In this document: in pieces, positions 37,255 through 46,398 of the stretch
Numbering within the stretch: position 1 is the first letter of the stretch
How the letters are laid out: every line of letters begins with the position of its first letter
Assembly: GCA_963844805.1 (NCBI GenBank)
Contig: CAWJPU010000001.1
Span: forward strand, 186,001 to 250,000
Reading direction: 5' to 3'
Length of the DNA stretch: 64,000 bases
Source: JACCZR01 sp963844805
GTDB lineage: Bacteria > Actinomycetota > Thermoleophilia > Solirubrobacterales > Thermoleophilaceae
The notes under the pieces: model-generated
What the model was told of the DNA's origin: nothing
Database searches by the model: none
Seen by the model: only the letters and a program-made list of their open reading frames with translations
Program-made: the position numbers and the translations under genes

Positions 37255-38916
37255 TCAAGACGGCACCAGCCCCTCGGCCTGCGCCACCTCGCGCCAATCC
37301 TCGAGCTCGGCGATCACGCGCGCGTCGTCCCAGCCGCACTCCGCCGCCATCGCCCGGGCCGCGCGCGCCGCGCCCTCCGAGTCCGGGGCGGCCAGCGGGC
37401 GGGCGTCGAGCAATCCGAGGCGGGTGCGTCGCAGCAGAGCGTCGGCGAGGCCGCGGGCCTGCTCGTGGCGGGCCGCGAAGGCGGGCTCGGCGGCGATGTC
37501 GGGAAGGTCGGGCTGGATGCGCTCGCCCAGCGAGGGGTCGGCCTCGACCATGGCGAGCAGCTCCCGCGCCGCGTAGCCGTAGCGCGCGGCCAGGTGGGCG
37601 AGCTCCTCCTGGCCCAAGCCGTCGGCCGCGGCCAGCTCGGAGGGCTCGATCGGCATCCCCAGCGGGATCTCGTGCGTCCGGCACGGGGCCTCCCGGCCGT
37701 CGCGCAGCACCACGCGGTCGACGGCGAGCTTGGCCATGCGCCGCCAGGTGGTGAGCTTGCCGCCGGTGATGGTGACCAGCCCCGAGCTGGTCTCGTACAG
37801 CTCCGCCTTGCGCGAGATGTCGACCGACTTCTTGGGGTCGCCGCTGGAGATCAGCGGCCGCACCCCGGCGTAGGCGCCGGTCACGTCCGAGACGCCGACC
37901 GAGGAGCCGAAGAACTCGTTGCACGCGTCCAGCAGGTACTCGAGGTCCTCCTCGGAGGGCGGGATGTGGTCCAGCGAGCCCTCGTAGTCGTTGTCGGTGG
38001 TGCCGATCAGCGTCCGCCCGAGCCAGGGCAGGACGAAGATCGTGCGCCCGCCGCCCGCCGGCACGATCGTGCCCGCGGTCATCGGCAGCAGGTCGCGGGC
38101 CACGGTCAGGTGCGTGCCGCGGCTCGGGCGTATGTGCGGCACCTCCTCCTCCGCGTACAGCTCGTCCGGGCGCAGCTGGTCGGCCCACACGCCGGTGGCG
38201 TTCACGACGTTCTCGGCGACGATCTCGAACTGCTCCCCCGACTCCTCGTCGCGCACCGCGACCCCGGCGGCCAGGCCGTCGCGCTCGAGCAGGCCGGTCA
38301 CCTCGCAGCCGTTCGCGCACACCGCGCCGAAGCGCTCGGCCTCGCCGAGGATGGTCAGCACCAGGCGCGCATCGTCGGTCTGGCAGTCGTAGAAGAGATA
38401 GGCCGAGGTGGTGTCCCTGGCCGCGAGCGCCGGCACGAGCTCGAGCGCCTCCTCGGCCGACACCGTGCGGTGGCGGTCGGGGCTCCAGTCCTCCTCCCCG
38501 TCCTCGTTCTTCTTGCGCCGGCGGCCGGGGCGCAGGCGCTCGGCGGCCATCACGTCGTACATGTTCAGGCCCATGCCCGCGAGGCGGTCCGGGCGCTTGC
38601 CGCCGAAGGCGGGAATCAGCAGCGGCAGGGGACGCACGAGGTGAGGCGCGAGGCGCACCATCAGCGACCGCTCGAGCAGCGCCTCGCGCACCAGCCCGAG
38701 GTCGAAGTTCTGCAGGTAGCGCAGCCCGCCGTGGACGAGCTTGGAGGAGCGCGAGCTGGTGCCTGCGGCGAAGTCGTTGCGCTCCACCAGCGCCACGCTG
38801 TAGCCGCGCGACGCCGCGTCGAACGCCACCCCCGCCCCGGTGATGCCCCCGCCGACCACCACCAGGTCGAACGTGTCCCGTTGCATAGCGGCCAGCGCGT
38901 CGGCCCGGGAGATCAC
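37255..38916 (-). CDS. glpD: Glycerol-3-phosphate dehydrogenase/oxidase (GlpD family)
   Basis: FAD flavoenzyme oxidising glycerol 3-phosphate to dihydroxyacetone phosphate and feeding electrons to the membrane quinone pool. From GTG 38916 it is 553 residues: N-terminal SRADALAAMQRDTFDLVVVG followed by the dinucleotide-binding GGGITGAGVAFDAASRG, then RSSKLVHGGLRYLQNFDL. GTTDNDYEG and VTITGGKLTTWRRMA mark the FAD and substrate regions, and a C-terminal helical domain follows. ATG 38886 would lose conserved N-terminal residues. It lies directly upstream of folP (6-base gap) and downstream of a nitroreductase. Confidence 0.94.
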   Translation of the reverse strand: MISRADALAAMQRDTFDLVVVGGGITGAGVAFDAASRGYSVALVERNDFAAGTSSRSSKLVHGGLRYLQNFDLGLVREALLERSLMVRLAPHLVRPLPLLIPAFGGKRPDRLAGMGLNMYDVMAAERLRPGRRRKKNEDGEEDWSPDRHRTVSAEEALELVPALAARDTTSAYLFYDCQTDDARLVLTILGEAERFGAVCANGCEVTGLLERDGLAAGVAVRDEESGEQFEIVAENVVNATGVWADQLRPDELYAEEEVPHIRPSRGTHLTVARDLLPMTAGTIVPAGGGRTIFVLPWLGRTLIGTTDNDYEGSLDHIPPSEEDLEYLLDACNEFFGSSVGVSDVTGAYAGVRPLISSGDPKKSVDISRKAELYETSSGLVTITGGKLTTWRRMAKLAVDRVVLRDGREAPCRTHEIPLGMPIEPSELAAADGLGQEELAHLAARYGYAARELLAMVEADPSLGERIQPDLPDIAAEPAFAARHEQARGLADALLRRTRLGLLDARPLAAPDSEGAARAARAMAAECGWDDARVIAELEDWREVAQAEGLVPS

Positions 38917-38926
38917 GGCGCTGAGG

Positions 38927-39436
38927 CTACGTGAGGAAGGTCGCGTACGCGCCCAGCTCGGCGCGCTCGGGCGCGGGCTGCTGCTGGCGGGGCGTCCCCA
39001 GATGCAACAGCCCCAGCACGCGCTCGCCGTCGGGCAGCTCCACCGCCGCCCGCCCCTCGGGGGTGCGGAGCACCTCGGGGGTGCGCCAGTAGGAGGCGAG
39101 GCCGCGCCCGTGCGCGGCCAACAAGACGATGTACGCGGCGCTCGCGGCGGCGCACAGGTCCTCCTGGTCCTGCACCGGGTCGCCCTCCTGGACGACCGAG
39201 GCGACCACGAGCGTGGGGGCGCGGTCGAGCTTGCCGGCGGCCTCGGGGCCCGCCGCCTCCTTGAGCCGGGCAAGCGACTCCGGGCCCAGCACGCGGAAGC
39301 GCCAGGGCTGGGTGAGGTGGTGGTTCGGGGCCCAGCGGGCGAGGTCGAGCAGCTCCCCGAGCACGGGCCGCTCGACGGGGTCTGACCCGTACGCCTTGTG
39401 GGTCCGGCGCGTGCGGATGGCCTCCTCGAGCTCCAC
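38927..39436 (-). CDS. Nitroreductase-family flavoprotein
   Basis: Small FMN-dependent NAD(P)H oxidoreductase of 169 residues. The N-terminal FMN-phosphate motif is IRTRRTHKAYG, followed by LLDLARWAPNHHLTQPWRF, the middle LAAHGRGLASYWRT and the C-terminal GLLHLGTPRQQ. The length and motifs place it in the YdjA-like subgroup; the substrate is unknown. GTG start at 39436. It is followed 10 bases later by glpD on the same strand. Confidence 0.88.
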   Translation of the reverse strand: MELEEAIRTRRTHKAYGSDPVERPVLGELLDLARWAPNHHLTQPWRFRVLGPESLARLKEAAGPEAAGKLDRAPTLVVASVVQEGDPVQDQEDLCAAASAAYIVLLAAHGRGLASYWRTPEVLRTPEGRAAVELPDGERVLGLLHLGTPRQQQPAPERAELGAYATFLT

Positions 39437-39477
39437 GCGCCGACCGTAGCGACGCCCCGTGCCGGCAGCCAGTTCGC

Positions 39478-40935
39478 CTAGGCCGCGTCGGCCAGCAGGT
39501 GGCGGCCCAGCCGGTGGGCCAGGGCCATGATCGTGATCTGCGGGTTCACGCCCAGCGCGCTGGGGATCACGCTCGCGTCGCTCACGTAGATCCCGTCCAG
39601 GCCATGCAGCTTCAGGTCCTCGTCGACCACCCCGTGGCGCGGGTCGCGGTCGGCACGCGCGGTCCCCAGCGGGTGGAAGGCGATGAGGGAGAAGTCGCGT
39701 GCCCGCGGGCCGCGCCCGTTCGCGAGCGGGCCCGGGTCGCCGTCGTGCAGGGGCGGGACGCCCGCCACCGGCTGCAGCACGGTGCGCGCCCCCGCCGCCC
39801 AGTACAGCTCGGTCAGCAGCTCGACCCCGCGCCGCACCCGGGCGAGGTCGTCAGGGATCAGGTGGTAGCGGATGCGCGCCCGGCCGGCGAACTCGCTGAC
39901 CTCGCCGCGTGACCTGTCGGAGATCATCACGCCGAACTGGGACAGGTGGCCGAAGCGCAGCATCAGCTCGCGCAGCTCCTCGCCCGAGAAGGGCATGCTG
40001 GCGGCGAGGTAGTCCGGCGGCCCCGCGGCGCCCTCGAACATGATCCCCTCAGAGGCGAACTCGTCGACGAAGTACGACTGCGGCACGCCATCGGCCATGC
40101 CGACGTCCTCGTCGAACACCGCCCGCACCGCCGTGCAGGGATGGATCGCGAGGTTGCGGCCGAGCTCTCCCGAGCCGGCGCCGAGCCGGTTGCGCCGCAG
40201 CAGCAGCGGGGTGTGCACGGCGCCGCAGGCGACAACGGTCAGGTCGGCCCGCACCTCGAGGCTGCCACCGCCCTCGAGGCGCGCCTTGACGCCGCGGGCG
40301 CGGCCGCCCCGGGTCACGATCTTGCGCGCCTTGGCGTTGGTGACGGTGCGCGCGCCGGCCTTCTCGGCGGCGTCGACCCACACTTGGCCGGCGTGCTGCT
40401 TGGCGCCGGTGGGGCAGCCGAAAGCGCATACTCCCGAGCCCTTGCAACCGCGGGCGTTGCGCTCCAGGTAGTCGCCCGACCAGCCCAGGGCCTCCGCCCC
40501 GCGCTTGACCACCTCGGCGTTCCTGCCCGCCAGCTCGGGCGTCACCTTCGACACGCCCGTCTCGCGCTCGACGTGCTCGAAGTGGGGCCGCATCCGCTCG
40601 GGAGCCAGGCTCTCCAGCCCGTGCTCGGCACCCCAGCGCTCGAGCACGCGGTCGGGGGTGCGGAAGCAGGTGCCCGAGTTCACGAGGGTGGTTCCGCCCA
40701 CCGCCCGCCCCAGCGGCAGGACGATGGGCACGTTGCCCTCGGTCACGGTCTGCCCGGCGTCGCGGTACAGCAGCGACATCATCTCCCGCGGGCGCGCGTT
40801 GAGATCCTCGGTCGTGAAGCGCGGGCCCTCTTCGAGGACGACGACGGACATGCCGCCCTCGGCCAGCTCGCGCGCCACCGGGCCACCGCCGGCCCCGCTG
40901 CCGATCACGCACGCATCGGCGTGGAGCGTGGTCAC
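39478..40935 (-). CDS. GMC-family FAD oxidoreductase (dehydrogenase large subunit)
   Basis: Glucose-methanol-choline family flavoprotein of 485 residues. It has an FAD-binding ADACVIGSGAGGGPVARELA, VGGTTLVNSGTCFRTP and a cysteine cluster, CKGSGVCAFGCPTGAKQ. The last resembles the iron-sulphur-like or disulphide region of long-chain alcohol oxidases and gluconate dehydrogenases. The C-terminal motif is GIYVSDASVIPSALGVNPQITI, with the catalytic His in FHPLGTARAD. The GTG at 40935 overlaps the stop of a subunit 3 gene, indicating a two-subunit membrane-associated dehydrogenase. No cytochrome c subunit is adjacent. Confidence 0.88.
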   Translation of the reverse strand: MTTLHADACVIGSGAGGGPVARELAEGGMSVVVLEEGPRFTTEDLNARPREMMSLLYRDAGQTVTEGNVPIVLPLGRAVGGTTLVNSGTCFRTPDRVLERWGAEHGLESLAPERMRPHFEHVERETGVSKVTPELAGRNAEVVKRGAEALGWSGDYLERNARGCKGSGVCAFGCPTGAKQHAGQVWVDAAEKAGARTVTNAKARKIVTRGGRARGVKARLEGGGSLEVRADLTVVACGAVHTPLLLRRNRLGAGSGELGRNLAIHPCTAVRAVFDEDVGMADGVPQSYFVDEFASEGIMFEGAAGPPDYLAASMPFSGEELRELMLRFGHLSQFGVMISDRSRGEVSEFAGRARIRYHLIPDDLARVRRGVELLTELYWAAGARTVLQPVAGVPPLHDGDPGPLANGRGPRARDFSLIAFHPLGTARADRDPRHGVVDEDLKLHGLDGIYVSDASVIPSALGVNPQITIMALAHRLGRHLLADAA

Positions 40936-41315
40936 GACAGCCTCGCGTCGGCGTCGTAGCCGAGCAGCCGCATGACCGAGTCGTCGCCGAAGTAGCTCAG
41001 CCGCGCGATGAACTCCAGCGCGTCCACCACCGGCTTGGCCCGCGAGGTCTCCGCGCGCCTGAGCGCCTCGCCGCGCTCGCGCTCGCCGAGGCGGCGCAGC
41101 CGGTCGCGCTGGCCGAGCAGGCGCGGGGCGAGCTCCGCGGCGTGGACCACCGCTCGCAGCCCGAGCCGGTTCAGAGGCGGCGTGCTCACCAGGTAGCGGT
41201 CGAAGGCCTCTACCGCGTCGGTGTCGGCGACCGCCGGCAGCGGCGGCGCGGGCGCAACCACCGTGTCGCACAGGCAGGCGAAGATCGACGCCTCGCGGGG
41301 GCTGAGCACCCTCAC
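40932..41315 (-). CDS. Gluconate 2-dehydrogenase subunit 3-like protein
   Basis: Short helical protein of 127 residues lying directly before the GMC subunit, the position and size of the small subunit of gluconate/sorbitol dehydrogenases. Recognisable features are LSPREASIFACLCDTVVAP, a middle Arg-rich helix, and FIARLSYFGDDSVMRLLGYD near the end, as in the family. No Tat or Sec signal is visible, unlike classical subunit 3, so export of this complex is doubtful. GTG 41315 overlaps the FadR-type regulator stop, making a three-gene operon. Confidence 0.7.
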   Translation of the reverse strand: MRVLSPREASIFACLCDTVVAPAPPLPAVADTDAVEAFDRYLVSTPPLNRLGLRAVVHAAELAPRLLGQRDRLRRLGERERGEALRRAETSRAKPVVDALEFIARLSYFGDDSVMRLLGYDADARLS

Positions 41316-41995
41316 AGCAGCGCCTTCTCCTGTGCCGCCGTGAGCGCCTCGACGGCGGCGGCGGCTGCGTCGGCGTCCCGGCTCTCCACAGCATCCGCGG
41401 CCCGCCGGTAGAGCGGCACCAGCTCGTCGCGGTCGGCGACCAGCGGCTGGAACACCTCGGCCCGGTCGAAGTACAGCCTGCGGATCGAGTTGAGGATCAG
41501 GACGAAGACGACGTTCTGGGCCGCGTCCACCAGCTCGGTGAAGAACGCGAAGTCGATCGCCTGCGCCTCCTCGGTCGAGCCGGCCGCCGCCATGCTGTCG
41601 GCGAGGTCGACCAGGCGGTCCGCGCTCTCCCGGCGCTCGGCCGCCAGCCGCGCGGCCTCCCGAAGCATCAGCCGGCGCGTCTCCAGCAGGGCCTCCAGCG
41701 TCGGCAGGTCCAGGCCGCCGGCCCGGAACAGGACGTGCGCGACCACGTCCAGCCCGCCGTCGGCGCGCCAGTCGCACACCCGCATGGCGTCGCCGTGGCG
41801 CACTTCCACGAGCCCCAGCTGCTCGAGGCGCTTCACCGCCTCGCGCACCGAGGCCATGTTCACCCCGAAGTCGGCCGCCAGCTGCCGCTGGGTGGGCAGC
41901 TTCTCGCCGGGCACGTAGCGATCGCACAGCACGTCCTCCGCCAGGAGGCGGAAGACCTGGTCGGAGACGAGCGAGCGGCGGATCGCCTGGGCCAC
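41312..41995 (-). CDS. GntR/FadR-family transcriptional regulator
   Basis: 227-residue regulator with an N-terminal winged helix (LPTQRQLAADFGVNMASVREAVKRL, split here for length: LPTQRQLAADFGVN then MASVREAVKRLEQLG). The C-terminal FCD ligand domain is all-helical, with LEALLETRRLMLREAARLA and a conserved DFAFFTELVDAAQN. Such regulators usually sense a carboxylic acid or sugar acid and repress adjacent catabolic genes. It is first in the operon with the GMC dehydrogenase. The GTG start at 41995 is 19 bases from a perfect palindrome, its likely autoregulatory operator. Confidence 0.9.
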   Translation of the reverse strand: MAQAIRRSLVSDQVFRLLAEDVLCDRYVPGEKLPTQRQLAADFGVNMASVREAVKRLEQLGLVEVRHGDAMRVCDWRADGGLDVVAHVLFRAGGLDLPTLEALLETRRLMLREAARLAAERRESADRLVDLADSMAAAGSTEEAQAIDFAFFTELVDAAQNVVFVLILNSIRRLYFDRAEVFQPLVADRDELVPLYRRAADAVESRDADAAAAAVEALTAAQEKALL

Positions 41996-42013
41996 GACCG
42001 GTCAGTGTACGGG

Positions 42014-42024
42014 TGTTCCGAACA
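42014..42024. promoter_or_regulatory. Palindromic operator for the FadR-type regulator
   Basis: TGTTC-C-GAACA is a perfect palindrome 19 bases before the regulator start codon, extended on one side by AATTTG. Position and size suit autoregulation by the GntR/FadR dimer. It is not the textbook TNGTNNNACNA FadR site, so the match is by location. Confidence 0.45.
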
Positions 42025-42135
42025 ATTTGCCAGGATGCCGGCCATCGCCCGGGTCGCACCGCCCTGCAGGGTCGCACCGCCCGGGTCGCCACCGCCCGGG
42101 GTCCGCCGCCGCCCGGAGCGCGACCGCGGGCACCG

Positions 42136-42187
42136 CTCGGAAAAGATCGTCAGCCCGCTGAGGGTTTTTCCGAGGGGTGTGCGCCCT
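42136..42187 (-). repeat. Copy 2 of the dispersed palindromic element (terminator-like)
   Basis: CTCGGAAAA and TTTTCCGAG (42136-42174) enclose a TCAGC-CC-GCTGA core, followed by GGGGTGTGCGCCC as in copy 1 at 20110-20159. The stop codon of the S-component gene lies inside the palindrome. A-run, stem and T-run would terminate transcription of the B12 operon and also of anything coming from the other side. Confidence 0.6.
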
Positions 42188-43977
42188 TCGCGCCCCGCAG
42201 CCGGCGGCGGGTGAACCACGCGGTGAGCACAGCGAGCGCGATGCCGCCGGCCCAGATGAAGGGAGAAGGCGCCTCGGAGCGCTCGGCGGCACGCGGGCGG
42301 GACCGCGCAACGCGCGACACGAGCGGAGAGGGGCCCTCAACCGGGCGCGAAGCCACGCTCCCCTGGTCGCCGGCCGCTGCGCCGGCACCGGGAGAGCGCT
42401 CCCGAGCGGAAGCGGACCCGCCGCCGCCGGCGCCGGCACCCGCAGCGCCAGCGGCAGCGGAAGACGACGAGGACCGCCGCCGCGGGCGCGGCGCGGTGGC
42501 CAGCGGGAACGGCTTGCGCCGCAACGCGGCCAGAGCCTGAGCGGTCACCCACACCGGCGTCTGAGTGGAGACCGACGAGTAGGCGATCGAGCCGTTGCGC
42601 CGCTGGCGGGCCTTGAGGTAGCCGAGCGCGCGCCCGACGACTTCGCGGCCCGCGCCCACGGCGACCAGCCCCTGCACGGCGTAGGCGGTCGACTGCGAGT
42701 TCGAGTCGCGCCCGCGGCGGAAGCCGAAGCCGCCGTCGCCGTTCTGGGTGCGGCGCAGGTAGGCCACGGAGTCGCCCGCCGCGTCGCCGCGCGAGCGGCC
42801 GGTGGCCGCCAGCGCCTGGAGCGCTGCCCCCGTGAGGTCGACCTCACTGCCCGAGGTGCCGGTGAGCCCGAAGCCCGCCGTCGGAGTTCTGCGCCTTGCC
42901 GAGCCAGGAGACCGAGTTGTCCCCCACCCGCTTCCCGGCGGCCTTCAGCGCAAGGATCCCGAACGCCGTATAGCTGACCTGCCCACGGAATGACCCGTCG
43001 CCGCGGCGATGGCGCACCAGCTCGGCCACCAGGTTGCGCCCGCCGAACCGGCGCGGCGAACGGCCCGCGGACTTCAGCACGAGGATCGTGCGCTCGAGCT
43101 CGCCGAGGTCGCGCAGGCGGCCGGCGGTGCGGGCCAGGTAGCGCGTGATCGTGCGCCCGCGGCGGCGCTTGACGTACGCCGGGTTCTTGCGGGCGGCTCC
43201 CAGGCCGAGCGCGGCCCACCCGGTCATGAGCCCGTTGGACGAGGCGCGCGGCGTGTTGCCGAAGCCCCCGTCGCGGTTCTGGGCGCGCAGCAGGTAGCTG
43301 GTCGCCTTGCTGGAGGTGCTGGCCATCGCCGCCGACGGGGCGAGCAGCATCAGCAGCGCCACGGCCGGCACCGCCCAGCGGACGTCGAAGCGCCGCCGGT
43401 AGCGCCGCAGGGCGCGGATGAAGGCCGGCCCCAGCAGGAGGCAGAAGACGACGTTGCCGACTGCGTGGGCGAGGTTGTAGGGCAGAGAGGTGCTTGCCAC
43501 GACGAGATAGCTCCCGGGGTCGTTTGAGTAGGTGAAGGTCCACTGGTAGACGTCCATGAAGGCGCCGAAGCCGAGGCCCGCGGCGCCGCAGACGAGTGCC
43601 AGCGCGATCCGCGAGGGCTCGCGCCCCCGCCACAGGTGGGCGACGAGCGCGCCGGCCAGGCCGACGCCTCCCCAGCCCACCATCTGCCAGGCCGTCCAGG
43701 GGCCCTGGCCGAAGAACAGGTTGGAGACGAGCGCGGTGATCGCGCCCACCATGAAGCCGGGCACCGGGCCCAGCGCGAAGCCGGCGAACAGCACGATGTC
43801 GGTGGTCGGCTTGACGTTGGGGATGGGCGCGAAGGCCAGCCTCCCCACCACCGCCAGGGCCGCCAGCGCGGCCACCATCGCCACCACCCGCGCCGGCGGG
43901 CGGGTGCGCTCGTACCAGAAGAAGCCGGCCAGCACGACTACGGCCAGCACGGAGAAGGACGCGACGGGCCAGCTCAT
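42150..43977 (-). CDS. ECF S component fused to external six-repeat alpha/alpha toroid (transcobalamin alpha-like); frame broken by one base
   Basis: Predicted substrate-capture subunit of an energy-coupling-factor vitamin transporter. Residues 1-195 hold about six membrane helices of an ECF S protein (FAPIPNVKPTTDIVLFAGFA, GFMVGAITALVSNLFFGQG). A hydrophobic segment ending APSAAMA (200-219) follows. Residues about 225-485 form six helix-pair repeats marked by AQNRDGGFG, VRHRRGDGSF, AQNSDGGFG and TQNGDGGFG, the prenyltransferase/terpene-cyclase toroid fold. No DxDD catalytic motif is present, so a cyclase is unlikely. A Ser/Ala/Gly linker and a last membrane helix (about 570-588) with RRR anchor the end. 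Removal of one extra G near 42873 restores the frame (about 608 residues). Six repeats equal the alpha domain of intrinsic factor. The ATG overlaps the ATPase stop. Confidence 0.82.
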
Positions 43978-45521
43978 CGCGCCAGCTCCGCGGCGAGCAG
44001 AGCGGCGCCGTCGGCGGGCAGCAGCGCGGCGCCGTCGGTCGCGCGCGCGACGTCGGTGGAGAAGTGCCAGCCGCCGCCGAGCACCTCGCCGGGCGTGCCG
44101 TCGGCGATGACCTCGCCCTGCCCCAGCAGCACCACGCGGTCGGCGAAGGCCGCCGCGAACTCGGTGTCGTGGGTGGCGACCACCGCGGCCGGCAGCTCGC
44201 GGATGCGCGCGGCCAGCGCGTCCTTGTGCGCCCGGTCCATGCCGCGGGTGGGCTCGTCGAGCAGGACGGCGGCGTGCCCGCCCCCGCCCAGCGCCACCTC
44301 GAGCGCGAGCCGCTGGCGCTCGCCGCCGGAGAGGTCGCGCGGGTTGGCGTCGCCCCGGCCCGCCAGGCCCGCGCGCCCCAGGCCCGCCTCGCCCGCTTCC
44401 TCGAGCGCGTGCTCGTGCATGAGGTAGTCGCCGGGGTTCTGCAGCAGCAGCGCGACCTCGCCCGCGCGCTCGACTTTTCCGCGCGTGGGGTCGAGCAGGC
44501 CCTTCGCCACCCGCAGGAGCGAGCTCTTGCCGGCCCCGTTGCGCCCCATGAGCGCCACGCGCTCACCGCGGGCGACGCGCAGGTCGATTCCCCGCAGGAC
44601 GGTGGGCCCGTCCTCCAGCTCCAGCCACACGCCCCGCAGGCGCAGGGCGGGATCGGCCTTCGGCCGCTCGTGCTCTCCCGGCGCGGGCGCGCGGGGTGCG
44701 AGGCCGGACGTCCGCAGCGCCTCGCGAGCGCGTTTGACCGACACCGGCGGCGGGCCCAGGCCCGAGTCGGCGAACAGGCGGGCGAGCGGCGTGGCCAGGA
44801 GCGCGCGGCGGCCTCGGCCAGGAACTCCTCCGGCTCGGCGTCGCAGATCACCGAGCCGGCCTCCAGGGCGATCACGCGGTCGGCCGCCGGCAGGCAGCGC
44901 TCGGTGCGGTGCTCGGCGACCACCACCGCCGTTCCCCAGTCCTCGTTGAGGCGCCGCAGCAGCCAGACCAGCTCGTCGCCGGCGACGGGGTCCAGCTGCG
45001 AGGTCGGCTCGTCGAGCAGGAGCAGCGCCGGGCGGTGCACCAGCGCCGCGGCCAGCGCGACGCGCTGCAGCTCCCCGCCCGAGAGCGTGTCGGTGCGGCG
45101 ATCGAGCAGGCGCTCGATGCCCAACGCCAGCGCCACCTCCTCCACCGCGCGGGCGACCGCGCCCGGGCTCTCGCCGCGGTGCTCCAGGGGCAGCGAGATC
45201 TCCGCGCGCACCCCGCCGAGGACCACCTGGCGCTCGGGGTCCTGCATCACCACTCCGCAGGCGCGCGAGAGCTCGGCCGGCCCGTGCTCGCGCACGCTCA
45301 TGCCGGCCACCTCCAGGCTCCCGGCGGCGTCACCGCCGTGGAAGTGCGGCACGAGCCCGCAGAACGCGCGCAGCAGGGTCGACTTGCCCGAGCCCGACAG
45401 CCCGGCCAGCACGGTGAAGCTGCCGGCGTCCAGCGTCAGGTCGATGTCGCGCAGGGTCGGGCGGTCCGCCTCCGGCGTAGGTGAACGAGAAGCCCTCGGC
45501 GCGGACGAGCGGCTCAGGCAC
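43974..45521 (-). CDS. ECF transporter ATPase with two fused ABC domains (two compensating frame breaks)
   Basis: Energises the vitamin transporter. Domain 1 has Walker A LSGSGKSTLL, signature DTLSGGELQRVAL and Walker B ALLLLDEPTSQLDP. Domain 2 has Walker A MGRNGAGKSSLL, signature RDLSGGERQRLAL and Walker B AVLLDEPTRGMD, with HD switch ATHDTEF. An extra base at about 45471-45476 and a missing one at about 44803-44812 break and restore the frame. Read through, the two domains form one protein of about 515 residues, equivalent to fused EcfA-EcfA'. The GTG at 45521 overlaps the T component stop by 8 bases, and the end overlaps the S component start. A dedicated AT module inside the operon implies the transporter is self-contained. 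Confidence 0.85.
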
Positions 45522-46398
45522 GGGCCACCCCCATGCGTGCCGGACGTCCGAGCAGCGGTGCCGTCGCCGCCACGACGATCCCCGCGGCCAGCGCCGAGCT
45601 CGGCGGGCCCGAGGGCCACCGAGAAGCTCGGGTAGGCCTCGACCTCCCCCACTCCCGCCAGCTTCGCCACGACCGCGCCCACCAGCACGCAGATCGCCGC
45701 CGCGGCCACGGAGAGGTCGTGGCGCGACCACCGTCTCCGCGCCCGCGGCGGCGGCTCGGCCGACGCGTAGCCGCGCACCTCGAGCGCCGCGGCCACGTCA
45801 ACGGCCCGGTCCAGCGCACCGGCCAGCGCGGCGCGCGCCACCAGCAGCCGCTCGGGCGGCTCGGCCCGGCAGCGGGCGGCCTCGCCCATGCGCCCGGCGT
45901 CGCGGGCCAGCACCGGCACCAGCCGTACGGCCAGCGCGGCGCTGAGCGCGGAGCGGTAGGAGACGCGGCGGAACAGCCGCAGCAGCGCGTCGGGATCGAC
46001 GGCGGCGGACAGCAGCCCGAGCGCCATCACAACGGCGGCGACGCGCAGCCCGGCCAGCGCGCCGGCCCCCACCGCCTCGAGCGTGACGTCCCACTGGCGG
46101 CCGAGGAACTCGCCCCCGCGGATCAGCAGGGTGTCGCCCTCGGAGTAGACGAGCGGGTTGACCACGGTCACCAGCAGCGGCAAGCGGCAGCGCGAGCAGC
46201 GCCACGCGGTTCATCTCCTTCCCCACCCCGGCGGCGACGCCGGCCGCGTACGACGCGACGATCACCGCCCCGGTGATCAGCGGGTGCTCGAACAGCGCGC
46301 CGGTGAGCGCCAAGGCCGCGCACAGCCCAGCGGCCGCCCCGGCGCGGGCGGCGTGCAGCGCGCTCGGCGCGCGGGCGGTAGACGGGCACGAGCCTCAT
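45514..46398 (-). CDS. ECF transporter T component (CbiQ/EcfT-like), three frame breaks
   Basis: Transmembrane coupling subunit between ATPases and S component. After restoring single extra bases near 46364, 46182 and 45607 the protein is about 294 residues. It starts MRLVPVYRPRA, has helices (LALTGALFEHPLITGAVIVA, VNPLVYSEGDTLLIRGG) and the EcfT-typical arginine-containing coupling-helix motif ALEVRGYASAEPPPRAR. The end is LLGRPARMGVARA. Three indels in 885 bases is the highest density in the window, yet the frame-corrected protein is uninterrupted. Start ATG 46398 overlaps the lipoprotein stop (ATGA). Confidence 0.8.

Noticed and set aside
42150..43977. Squalene-hopene cyclase or prenyltransferase enzyme
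   Set aside because: The helical repeats match the fold, but no DxDD or zinc ligands are present, and the operon is a vitamin transporter under a B12 riboswitch.
45514..46398. Programmed ribosomal frameshifting in the T component
   Set aside because: Three separate shifts, no slippery heptamers or conserved structures seen, and similar indels occur in unrelated genes across the window.
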